32,793 nt of DNA from Mycobacteriales bacterium (lineage in GTDB: Bacteria; Actinomycetota; Actinomycetes; Mycobacteriales; CADCTP01), in the NCBI GenBank assembly GCA_035995165.1, contig DASYKU010000102.1, forward strand, positions 1 through 32,793, written 5' to 3'. Every line of letters starts with the position of its first letter. Within the stretch, counting starts at the first letter, position 1. Shown here in pieces: positions 1-6,643 of this stretch. The notes beneath the pieces were generated by a model that saw only the letters and a list, made by a program, of their open reading frames with translations, had not been told where the DNA came from and made no database searches. Both the position numbers and the translations under genes were made by a program.

Positions 1-246
1 GTCGGTCTTGAGGGCGTACCCGGTCTGCCCCCCGGCGGCGATGGCCACGACTCCGGACTGGGCGGCGGTCGGGACGTTCAACTGCCCGCCCTCGTTCCCG
101 CCCCAGGCGGTGACGGTGCCGGAGACGGTCGTGGCGCCGGCGGACGGAGCGGCGAGCGCCAGCGCGCCGCCGATCACCGCCGTGGCGAGCGTGGCTGACG
201 CGATACGGGAGATGCGGGCGGCGTTGTCGGAGGTCAGTCGGTACAT
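1..246 (-). CDS. Secreted RCC1-repeat protein, N-terminal part (runs off left edge)
   Basis: An open frame of 82 codons reads leftwards from ATG at 246 to the window edge without a stop. It begins MYRLTSDNAARISRIASATL and continues with an Ala/Leu/Val-rich segment ending near APSAGA, a typical Sec signal peptide. The next residues (TVTAWGGNEGGQLNVP, then VVAIAAGGQTGYAL) are the Gly-rich pattern of an RCC1/alpha-tubulin-suppressor repeat, as found in secreted seven-bladed propeller proteins of actinobacteria. AAAGGA lies about seven bases before the ATG. The rest of the protein is outside the window, so length, other domains and function are unknown. A palindrome 79 bases upstream is shared with the sqdX gene at 6002. 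Identity as a secreted RCC1-like protein is fairly sure; no ligand can be assigned. Confidence 0.75.
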   Translation of the reverse strand, partial: MYRLTSDNAARISRIASATLATAVIGGALALAAPSAGATTVSGTVTAWGGNEGGQLNVPTAAQSGVVAIAAGGQTGYALKTD

Positions 247-319
247 GGCGGGTCCTTTCGGAACGAGACTGAGACGTCGGATTTGGCGATCCCTGGAGAC
301 TGCCGACGGAAGCCCGCGG

Positions 320-341
320 CGTCTGTTCGCCGGCGAACCGT
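320..341 (-). promoter_or_regulatory. Palindromic upstream element, copy 1
   Basis: A perfect 14-base inverted repeat, GTTCGCCGGCGAAC (325-338), sits 79 bases upstream of the RCC1 gene start. The 22 bases at 320-341 match 6032-6053, upstream of the sqdX gene, with one difference. In both places GAGTGTC (minus strand) lies 16-17 bases further upstream. The arrangement suggests a shared promoter or operator; the regulator is unknown. Confidence 0.45.
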
Positions 342-444
342 TCCCCTGTAGCCTCCTGACACTCGGCCGGGTACCTCATGCCGCGGAGCGAGGCCCGACG
401 CGATTCGTGCCCGTGCCGATGTGGTTCGGCGGCATGGAGCGCTG

Positions 445-1000
445 GTGAGTCGGCTGTTTCCCGTCCGGCATGGGGAAGCGACCGGCGAGGGTGAGGACCC
501 GGGTCTCAGCCCGCTGGGAGTGGCGCAGTCGCGGCTGCTGGGCGAGCGGCTGCGGGACGAGAGCGTTGTGGAAGTGCGGCATGGTCCTCGACGGCGGGCG
601 GCAGAAACAGCCGCTCTGCTCGGTGAGGTGTGCAAGGCGCCGGTCGTCGCCGACGTTGCCTTGGAGGATCGGACACCGGTGCCGGCGCCTGGTCAGGAGG
701 CGTTGTATCCGGACTGGATGCGTTCCTGGTTCGCAGCTGTGCCTCTGGTGGAGCGTGACGCCGGTGGAGGCGGCTTGCAGCGGCGGTCCAGGCATGTCTG
801 GCCGACGACCGGCAACTGGCGCTGGTCACTCACGCCTTCGTGGTCGCCTGGTTCGTTCAGGAGATCCTCGGCGCACCGACGACCGCGTGGACGTCGACCG
901 CCGCAGCCAACGCGGGGGTGACCACGATCGATCGCCGCCCTGGCCGGCCGCCACGACTGGCGTCAACGACGTCGGGCACTTGCTGCGGATCGGGCGATGA
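445..1000 (+). pseudogene. Histidine phosphatase (phosphoglycerate-mutase-like), two frameshifts
   Basis: From GTG at 445 (GGAG seven bases upstream) the frame reads VSRLFPVRHGEAT, the catalytic RHGE motif, then GLSPLGVAQSRLLGERL and RRRAAETAALL, all typical of the histidine phosphatase superfamily. Near 774 the match jumps to another frame (AAVQACLADDRQLALVTHAF, containing the second catalytic His, then VVAWFVQEILGAP and TTIDRRPGRPPRLAS). Near 963 it jumps again to NDVGHLLRIGR and a TGA at 998-1000. Each jump is explained by one missing base (GGC TTG -CA GCG and GCG TC- AAC). Joined, the three frames give about 185 residues, a normal length for the family. It is either a real pseudogene or a gene with two sequencing deletions. 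The catalytic residues themselves survive. Confidence 0.8.
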
Positions 1001-1451
1001 CCCTGCCGTAGGCGGGACATCGGCCTCATCAGTGACCGAGTCGGCGCGCGGAACGGCCGCTCATGGCGCTGGTTGTGCGGTGTTCAGAGGTCAAGGGCTG
1101 CGGTGGTGTCGGGGGCGGTGAGTCGGCGGGGCACTACTCGAAGTGGCCGTCTGTGGAGAGTTTCGGCCTCTGGAGCTCTTGGACGGGTCGCGCCTAGCGA
1201 GATTGCCCTCGTCCACAGGCGGTCGTGGCGGTGCCGCTGCCCTCGGCTGATGGCACGGCGACGGTCGCTTCGACGCAGCCGCGTGAGTCCAGCAGAATGC
1301 TGCCGGAGACGTCCTGGCCATCGAACCGGGTCGTGTTGGGCGTGCCGGTGGCCCCGTGGCCGGGCGGCGCGCGGTGACAGTCACGGTGACCGACAGACCG
1401 GATCGTGTGGGTGTCGGAGCTCGCCAAGCAGTTGTTCATCGGCGATGTTGA
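1001..1451. other. No supported gene
   Basis: No frame here gives a recognisable protein. A minus-strand frame at 1194-1439 contains a mildly protein-like stretch (TRFDGQDVSGSILLDSRGCV), but it has no start with a ribosome site and no family I can name. It is probably decayed coding sequence. Confidence 0.4.
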
Positions 1452-1766
1452 CCGAAGGCATTGCCGGGCACCGTGCGGGCCGCCTACGAGGCCGGGGTCA
1501 CCGTGCTGGCCGGCACCGACAGCCTGCCGTTCGGGCGCGTCACCCGTGAGCTCGAATGGCTGATCGATGCCGGTCTTCCCACGACCGCCGCTCTGGCCAG
1601 CGCCAGTTGGACCGCCCGATCGTGGCTCGGCCTGCCCGGTCTCGATGACGGAGCACCGGCGGACTTCGTCGTCTACGACGCCGACCCCACGCTGGACCCG
1701 GCGGTGCTGAGCCGTCAGCGCCTCATCGTCCTGCGGGGACAGGTCGTGGCGCCGACCCGGCCTTGA
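1452..1766 (+). pseudogene. Amidohydrolase family, C-terminal fragment
   Basis: The frame ending at TGA 1764-1766 reads VRAAYEAGVTVLAGTDSLPF, where the GTD contains the Asp that closes the metal site in the amidohydrolase (imidazolonepropionase-like) TIM barrel. It continues with ELEWLIDAGLPTTAAL, SWLGLPGLDDGAPADFVVYD and LRGQVV, the usual C-terminal return to the small beta domain. An in-frame stop lies at 1449-1451, and nothing upstream resembles the first 300 or so residues of the family, which carry the HxH and other metal ligands. It is therefore a 5'-truncated remnant of about 100 codons and cannot make an active enzyme. The substrate cannot be told. Confidence 0.7.
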
Positions 1767-1804
1767 CGTGGGCCGAGCCCGCCTGGGGTCCGTTCCTCTG
1801 ATTG

Positions 1805-1894
1805 TCGAAGGTCATGGGTTCTCGACGGGGCGAGCCGACTGCACTCCGCTGGAGCGATGTCGACCTGGAGCGCGGCAAAGTCACCAGAGATGCC
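1805..1894 (+). pseudogene. Tyrosine recombinase (integrase) fragment
   Basis: The short stretch VMGSRRGEPTALRWSDVDLE at about 1811-1870 matches the conserved catalytic-Arg box of phage-type tyrosine recombinases (G-x-R-R-G-E-x-x-x-L-R-W-x-D-x-D). No other part of the protein (the HxxR box or the catalytic Tyr) can be read in any frame. It ends about 65 bases before a tRNA 3' fragment, the usual position of an integrase beside its attachment site. I read it as the last scrap of the integrase of a lost or decayed integrative element. Confidence 0.55.
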
Positions 1895-1959
1895 TCTTTC
1901 TGCGCCCATCGATCCACCAGAGCCCACGAGAACCCGCAGGTCACTAGGAGGGCAGGGCA

Positions 1960-2004
1960 CTACGGATCATGAGGTTGCAGGTTCGAGTCCTGCCGAGCGC
2001 GCCC
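1960..2004 (+). tRNA. tRNA-Arg(ACG)-like 3' half; probable attachment-site scar
   Basis: The sequence contains an anticodon-loop-like CTACGGA (ACG centred), then a complete T arm, GCAGG-TTCGAGT-CCTGC (about 1977-1993), and an acceptor-like 3' strand AGCGCGCC. The 5' half (acceptor 5' strand, D arm and 5' anticodon stem) is absent: the bases before 1960 do not pair with TCATG. This is not a working tRNA. A tRNA identity block running from the anticodon loop to the 3' end is the usual core of integrative-element attachment sites, and an integrase scrap lies just upstream. The assignment to Arg is by resemblance only. Confidence 0.55.
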
Positions 2005-2032
2005 CATCTCCCCAGGTCACAGCCTTATACCC

Positions 2033-2240
2033 ATGGAGGACGTCGCCGCGCAGCTCGGCGAGACCCCGGGTTCTTCCAGCTGTACCCGCCCAACGACCGG
2101 GAGCTGACCGAGAGCCTGGTCCGCCGCGCGGAGGCCGCCGGTTTCGCGGGCATCGTCGTCACGCTGGACACGCTCGCGCTCGGCTGGCGGCCGCGGGACA
2201 TGACGATCGCGAGCTTCCCGCAGCTGCGCGGGCGAGTGCC
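2033..2240 (+). pseudogene. FMN-dependent alpha-hydroxy-acid dehydrogenase (lactate 2-monooxygenase-like) fragment
   Basis: Starting at ATG 2033, [11 protein letters not shown] matches the family segment leading to the FMN-site TPxxFQLY motif. A one-base deletion in the run of C near 2072 moves the match to a second frame: [20 protein letters not shown], then [20 protein letters not shown] and [12 protein letters not shown], a hallmark of the lactate-monooxygenase subgroup. Similarity stops abruptly near 2240. Both the N-terminal third and the part carrying the catalytic His/Arg are missing, so only about 70 codons of a roughly 390-residue enzyme remain. The fragment lies opposite the 3' end of the P450 gene, which suggests that a rearrangement joint lies near 2240. 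Confidence 0.7.
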
Positions 2241-3673
2241 GCGCGCTCGGCGATCGAGGCGGCGGACTTCGACGGCTCGGCGGATGAGGGATGCCCCGCC
2301 GCGGGCGAGCCGGCACCGTGCACGCCGGCGGCGTCCGACGCGGCGTCGCGCATCGACGCGGCGTGCGGCCGGCCGGGGGTGCCCAGGGAGACCGGAAGCG
2401 CCTTCCACGCCGACAGACCCCAGTAGGCCCGGCGCTCGGCCCCGACTCGCAGGCGCAGGTCGGGGAATCGCTCGAGGAGGCGGTGCAGGCCGATCTCGCC
2501 CTCGAGGCGGGCGAGCCCCGACCCGATGCAGAAGTGCCGGCCCACCGAGAACGCGAGGTGATCGTGCGCGTTCGCGCGAGCCACGTCGAAGCGGTCGGGA
2601 TCGTCGAAGGCCTCGGGATCGCGATTGGCGGCGGTCACGAGCACGACGACCCTCGTCCCCGGCTCGAGCGGCTGGCCCTGCACCTCGGTGGGCCGCATCG
2701 CGGTGCGCGCGGACACCCGGAGCGGGGCGTCCATGCGCAGGATCTCGTCGATGGCGTTGCCCCACAGCGACGGGTCTGCCTCGAGCCGCGCGCGCTCCTC
2801 GGGATGGCGCAGCAGCAGGTCGGCGCCCGAGGTGAGCATCGTCGTCGTGGTCATGAACCCGGCGTTGAGAAGGAGTCCCGCGATCGCCTGCAGTTCGACC
2901 GGCGAGAGCTCGTCCTCCGCGCGTTCGGGGCACACCAGGGCGCTCAACAGGTTGTCGCCCGGGGCCCGGCGGAGCCGTTCGAGGTGACCGTGCAGCCAGC
3001 GGTTGAACGCACGGACGTCCCGGTCGGTCCGGCGGAAGTCGCGCAGGCTCTGCCCCGCATCGATGCTCCTCCCTAGCCGCATGCCGAAGTGCTGGAGCAC
3101 CGGCGCCTCATCCTCGGGGACCCCGAGGATGTCCGCGATGATCGTGATCGGAAGGGTGAGCGAGAACGACGTGGCGAGGTCCGCGTCACCGCGCTTCGCC
3201 ATCTCGTCGAGCGTCCGCTCGGTGACGGCTTCGATCCGGTCCCGCAGGCGCTCGACCGTCCTCGCCGTGAACGCCCGCGACACGAGCCGCCGGTAGCGGG
3301 CGTGGTCGGGATCGTCCACCGCGGCCATCGACGGCGCGTCGGTCACCCGGAGCGACTCGGGCTGCTGCGACCAGCGCACGGCATTGCCGAGGAGCCTCGG
3401 ATAGGCGGCGTACGCGTCCCCGACGCCGAAGTCCCCGCTCTTCAGCACCTGCTTCGCCGCGGCGTGCGACGCCGTGATGTACATCAGGCGACCGCGGCTC
3501 AGCTGGCCGTCGGAGCGGATCCGCTCGAAGTACGGCTCGGGGTGGCTTCGCGCGGCGGGGTCGAGGATCATGCGCGCGAGCGGGTCGTCCCGGCGCGCCG
3601 CCGCGAGGAGCGCGACGCGCGGCATGCCGTGTTGCAGCGCCCAGCGCAGCGTCGTGGGCTTCCCGCGGGTCAT
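2159..3673 (-). CDS. Cytochrome P450 with an unusual C-terminal tail
   Basis: The reading frame has 504 codons. P450 landmarks in order are: I-helix [11 protein letters not shown]; the K-helix ExxR as EILR; the [15 protein letters not shown] region; and the heme loop [10 protein letters not shown] with the Cys ligand, followed by [18 protein letters not shown]. Soluble bacterial P450s of this type normally end shortly after a strand like LPVSLG, here near 2381. The last 73 residues are Ala/Ser-rich and unrelated to P450s, and they are read across the antisense of the dehydrogenase scrap. The native stop may therefore have been lost at a joint. The I-helix has Met where the acidic residue before the Thr is usual. 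ATG at 3673 overlaps the stop of sqdB by four bases (ATGA), indicating translational coupling. The substrate is unknown; the operon suggests a lipid- or sugar-linked oxidation. Confidence 0.85.
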   Translation of the reverse strand: MTRGKPTTLRWALQHGMPRVALLAAARRDDPLARMILDPAARSHPEPYFERIRSDGQLSRGRLMYITASHAAAKQVLKSGDFGVGDAYAAYPRLLGNAVRWSQQPESLRVTDAPSMAAVDDPDHARYRRLVSRAFTARTVERLRDRIEAVTERTLDEMAKRGDADLATSFSLTLPITIIADILGVPEDEAPVLQHFGMRLGRSIDAGQSLRDFRRTDRDVRAFNRWLHGHLERLRRAPGDNLLSALVCPERAEDELSPVELQAIAGLLLNAGFMTTTTMLTSGADLLLRHPEERARLEADPSLWGNAIDEILRMDAPLRVSARTAMRPTEVQGQPLEPGTRVVVLVTAANRDPEAFDDPDRFDVARANAHDHLAFSVGRHFCIGSGLARLEGEIGLHRLLERFPDLRLRVGAERRAYWGLSAWKALPVSLGTPGRPHAASMRDAASDAAGVHGAGSPAAGHPSSAEPSKSAASIAERAALARAAAGSSRSSCPAAASRARACPA

Positions 3674-4836
3674 GACCGCACCACGGTCCGTCCCGCCGCG
3701 CGCCAGTCGATGGAGGGGGCCAGCACCGCCGGATCGACGTGGTCGCGGTATCGCGTGACGACCTCGTAGAGCGAGCTGACGAAGTCGACGTCCATGAAGT
3801 GCGGCTTCAGACCGAGCGCCTCGAGCCGGGTGTGCACGACGTGATAGTAGTGCTCCTCGAGCTCGACCCGCGGGTTGTCGACGTGCGCGACCGTGGCGGG
3901 CACCGGCGCCGCCTCGACCACGAGCCGCGCGAGGTCGTCGAGGCTGAAGCTCTGCGTCATCTGGTTGAACACGCGGAACTCGCCGGGTTCGGCGGGATGC
4001 TCCACGGCGAGGCGGATGCACTCGACGGTGTCGCGCAGGTCGATCATGCCGCGCGTCTGGCCGCCGCGGCCGTAGACGGTGAGCGGGGTGCCGATGACCG
4101 CCTGCACGACGAAGCGATTCAGCACCGTGCCGAACACCGCGTCGTAGTCGAAGCGCGTCGCCAGCCGCGGGTCGAGCGCGGTGAGCGGCGTCTCGGCGCC
4201 GTACACCACGCCCTGGTTCAGGTCGGTCGCCGCGAGGCCCCAGGCTCGCGTCGCGAACTCGATGTTGTGGCTGTCGTGCACCTTCGAGAGGTGGTAGAAG
4301 CTCCCGGGCCGCTTCGGGTACAGCACCCGGTCGGTGCGCCCGTTGTGCGTGAGGGTCAGCCAGCCCTCCTCGATGTCGATGTTCGGGGTGCCGTACTCGC
4401 CCATGGTGCCGAGCTTCACGAGGTGGATCGAGGGATCGACGGCCGCGATCGCGAACAGGAGGTTCAGGGTTCCGACGACGTTGTTCGACTGGGTGTAGAC
4501 CGCGTGATCGCGGTCGATCATCGAGTACGGCGCGGACCGCTGCTCGGCGAAGTGCACGACGGCGTCCGGTCGGAACTCCTCCAGCACCGTCTGGATGCGC
4601 TCGCCGTCGCGGAGGTCGGCCTCGTACGCGGCGATTCGCCGACCGGAGACCTCGGCCCAGGCTGCGACCCGCTGGGGGAGCGACTGGATCGGCACGAGGC
4701 TGGAAGTGCCGAGCTCGAGGTCGTACTGCCGGCGGGCGAGGTTGTCGAGGACGGCCACGTCGTGGCCTACGCTCGAGAGGTGCAGTGCGGTCGGCCAGCC
4801 GAGGTAGCCGTCGCCGCCGAGGACGAGGGTGCGCAT
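3670..4836 (-). CDS. sqdB: UDP-sulfoquinovose synthase (SQD1/SqdB)
   Basis: A 388-residue NAD-dependent extended short-chain dehydrogenase. In this family the enzyme converts UDP-glucose and sulfite to UDP-sulfoquinovose, the head-group donor of sulfolipid. The N-terminal dinucleotide loop is GGDGYLGW. Signature segments closely follow plant and cyanobacterial SQD1: VVHFAEQRSAPYSMIDR, VKLGTMGEYGTPNIDIEEGW, THNGRTD, YHLSKVHDSHNI (the catalytic YxxxK), ATDLNQGVVYG, FDYDAVFGTVLNRF, YGRGGQTRGMIDLRDT, and NPRVELEEHYY near the end. The start at 4836 is chosen because AAGGAG lies six bases upstream and because family members begin right at the MR-LV-GGDG strand. An ATG at 4857, which overlaps the preceding stop, is possible. 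It is the second gene of the sqdX-sqdB-P450 operon. Confidence 0.92.
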   Translation of the reverse strand: MRTLVLGGDGYLGWPTALHLSSVGHDVAVLDNLARRQYDLELGTSSLVPIQSLPQRVAAWAEVSGRRIAAYEADLRDGERIQTVLEEFRPDAVVHFAEQRSAPYSMIDRDHAVYTQSNNVVGTLNLLFAIAAVDPSIHLVKLGTMGEYGTPNIDIEEGWLTLTHNGRTDRVLYPKRPGSFYHLSKVHDSHNIEFATRAWGLAATDLNQGVVYGAETPLTALDPRLATRFDYDAVFGTVLNRFVVQAVIGTPLTVYGRGGQTRGMIDLRDTVECIRLAVEHPAEPGEFRVFNQMTQSFSLDDLARLVVEAAPVPATVAHVDNPRVELEEHYYHVVHTRLEALGLKPHFMDVDFVSSLYEVVTRYRDHVDPAVLAPSIDWRAAGRTVVRS

Positions 4837-4853
4837 GGTCTTCTCCTTGGGTG

Positions 4854-6002
4854 TCATGCGGCGTTCGCTGCTGGCGTCGCCGGAGCGGGCAAGGGATGTG
4901 GGACGGTGAGCGCTGCGCGCGGGGTCCGCGCCAGCCGGTAGAACTCGAGCACCGCGTCGGTCGCGGTGGACCAGCTGTACGGCCCGAGCCAGTCGCGGGC
5001 GATCGCCGCGAGGTCATCGGACGTCGCCGAGGCGACGAGCTCGGCGGCGAGCGAGGCCACGACCGACGGGTCGTCGGCGTCGTCGTAGAGCCGCGCGGCC
5101 GGGCAGCCGTCGAGGAGCTCGATCGAGGCCGGACTCTCGGCTGCGACGATCGGGAGCCCGGCGGCGAGCGCCTCCAGCAGGACGAGACCGAGCGTCTCGG
5201 TCAGCGACGGGAGGGCGAAGACGTCGGCGGCCGCGTACGCGGCTGCCAGGTCGGCGCCGCGCAGCGTGCCGGCGAAGGTCGCGTCGGTCGAGGCGAATCG
5301 CGCCTCGAGCTCGGCACGGTGAGGGCCGTCGCCGAGGAACGTGAGGTGGATGCCCGGCGTCGCGGCCAGGGTCATGAGGGACTCGAGGTGCTTCTCCTTC
5401 GCGAGTCTCCCCACCGAGAGCACCTCGATGGGCGCGCCGGCCTCGCGCGGGGTCCTCGGCACGGCGAACTGGTCGGCGTCGATGCCGCGAGGCCAGAGGT
5501 GCACCCGCTTGAAGCCCATCCGCGTGACGACGCGTTCCATGTGCCGAGAAGTGACGAGGTTGCGATGGGCGGCATTGTGGATGGTCCGCAGGAGGAGGGC
5601 CATCAGCCACCGCAGCCAGCCGAGCTTGTAGAAATCGGCGTATGCGAGCAGGTCGGTGTGGTAGGAGCAGACCACCGTGCGGCGGAGCACGCGTGCCGCG
5701 AACACGGCCGAACCGCCCATCCACGCGGGATTCACGACATGCACGATGTCGGGGTCGAACTCGCGGAAGATGCGGAGGAATCGGAGCGACGGCCAGCCCC
5801 ACTGCTGGCCCGGGTACGCGATGCGGGCGGTGAACGACGGCATCGTGACCACGCGGGCGCCGTGGTAGTCGCCCGTGCTCGTCACCGAGACGACGAGCAC
5901 CTCGTGGCCCCGGGCGGTCAGCTCGCGCACGGTCGCACTCAGCCTGGTCACCATCCCGTTGACGCTCGGGAGCCAGCTCTCCGTGACGATCGCGATCCGC
6001 AT
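4854..6002 (-). CDS. sqdX: GT4 glycosyltransferase, SqdX-like sulfoquinovosyltransferase
   Basis: A 382-residue GT-B, family 4 glycosyltransferase. The N-terminal domain begins MRIAIVTESWLPSVNGMVTR and contains DPDIVHVVNPAWMG and SYHTDL, as in SqdX. The C-terminal donor domain has VGRLAKEKHLESL, FLGDGPHR and the E-x7-E region TETLGLVLLEALAAGLPIVA. SqdX transfers sulfoquinovose from UDP-sulfoquinovose to diacylglycerol at the membrane. Sequence alone would also allow an MgtA/PimB-type mannosyltransferase, a close relative in actinobacteria; the adjacent sqdB decides for SqdX. It is the first gene of the operon and its stop lies 17 bases before the sqdB start. The ribosome site is weak. A palindromic element lies 35 bases upstream. 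The C-terminal 25 residues are Pro/Ala-rich and probably disordered. Confidence 0.82.
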   Translation of the reverse strand: MRIAIVTESWLPSVNGMVTRLSATVRELTARGHEVLVVSVTSTGDYHGARVVTMPSFTARIAYPGQQWGWPSLRFLRIFREFDPDIVHVVNPAWMGGSAVFAARVLRRTVVCSYHTDLLAYADFYKLGWLRWLMALLLRTIHNAAHRNLVTSRHMERVVTRMGFKRVHLWPRGIDADQFAVPRTPREAGAPIEVLSVGRLAKEKHLESLMTLAATPGIHLTFLGDGPHRAELEARFASTDATFAGTLRGADLAAAYAAADVFALPSLTETLGLVLLEALAAGLPIVAAESPASIELLDGCPAARLYDDADDPSVVASLAAELVASATSDDLAAIARDWLGPYSWSTATDAVLEFYRLARTPRAALTVPHPLPAPATPAANAA

Positions 6003-6031
6003 GCCACGAGTCTCGGTGGGTGGGGCCGTGT

Positions 6032-6053
6032 CGTCTGTTCACCGGCGAACCGT
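6032..6053 (-). promoter_or_regulatory. Palindromic upstream element, copy 2
   Basis: GTTCACCGGCGAAC (6037-6050) is a near-perfect palindrome 35 bases before sqdX. It lies within 22 bases that match 320-341 with a single change, and GAGTGTC lies 17 bases further upstream on the minus strand. It is probably an operator or part of the promoter of the sqd operon, shared with the secreted RCC1 gene. Confidence 0.45.
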
Positions 6054-6208
6054 CCGTCTGTCCGGTTGCCGACACTCCTCTGATACGACAGGAGCGGCAA
6101 CCCCTCAGGTGTCTGATCAACGATTCTGATGACGGACGGTATGGCAGCAGTGGCTCGGCCCACCGGGCCGCGACGCGAGGCTCGCCGCGGCCGACGTCCG
6201 TCAGCTGC

Positions 6209-6475
6209 GCGGGGATCGCGGCGGTAGCCTCGACCTCGACCAGCGCGCCGGGCCGACCGAGCCGCGCCACGTGCAGCACCGTGACCGCCGTCGGGTGCGC
6301 ACCCCGGACCTGCATGGCGGCGCCGTACGCCTCGTCGACGGATGCCCCCGCGTCGAGGTAGATGGCCAGGCGAACGACGTTCGAGGTGTCGGCAGCGCGA
6401 GGAGTATCAGCAGGAGACGGCGCGGGCTCCTCGTCGAGATGTGGCTGCGCCTGAAGGTCGAAGGAACCGCCGGGC
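6209..6475 (-). pseudogene. RidA/YjgF-family fragment
   Basis: Minus-strand residues NVVRLAIYLDAGASVDEAYG, HPTAVTVLHVARLGRPGALV and EVEATAAIP are the C-terminal half of a RidA (enamine/imine deaminase) family protein, including the VEVEA strand that ends most members. A little further upstream, GSFDLQAQ resembles the linker before the second helix. The stretch between them and the N-terminal half are not recognisable, and no stop follows the family end: the frame runs on toward sqdX. It is a broken remnant. Confidence 0.6.
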
Positions 6476-6482
6476 ACGTCGC

Positions 6483-6574
6483 TCAGGGCTTGAGCTTGAT
6501 CTTGTTCTCCACGTCGGTGACGGCCGGCGCGGACCAGGCGACCCGCTCGGCCGCGTCCCGCTCGGCTGAATCGG
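6483..6574 (-). pseudogene. BON-domain protein, C-terminal fragment
   Basis: Minus-strand residues ERDAAERVAWSAPAVTDVEN, then KIKLKP and a TGA at 6485-6483, match the end of a BON domain (the OsmY/CBS-BON type, with a W-S-A-P-G-V-x-x-V-x-N pattern). Only about 30 codons remain, and a transcription-terminator-like hairpin lies immediately upstream at 6594-6620. It is a short remnant, identified with moderate confidence. Confidence 0.45.
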
Positions 6575-6593
6575 CCGCACGTGGTTGCGGCGG

Positions 6594-6620
6594 TGGGCGC
6601 CTCGGGATGCGAGGCGCCCA
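6594..6620 (-). terminator. Hairpin terminator of the secreted-protein gene
   Basis: TGGGCGCCTCG (6594-6604) and CGAGGCGCCCA (6610-6620) form a perfect 11-bp stem with a five-base loop, 24 bases after the stop of the 6644-8965 gene. There is no U-tract, as is usual in actinobacteria. Confidence 0.75.
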
Positions 6621-6643
6621 CCGTGCTCGTGCTGTGCTGGGGG

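Noticed and set aside
1960..2004. A complete tRNA gene
   Set aside because: Only the anticodon loop to the 3' end can be read; the 5' acceptor strand and D arm are missing.
2159..5017. A single 952-residue minus-strand protein spanning the P450 and the region upstream
   Set aside because: Only the part from 3673 is P450. The upstream part is the wrong frame of sqdB and sqdX, which have full family matches in their own frames.
5014..6621. A 535-residue minus-strand frame joining RidA-like sequence to the glycosyltransferase region
   Set aside because: The second half is out of frame with the real SqdX-like protein. Only the RidA-like piece is meaningful, as a remnant.
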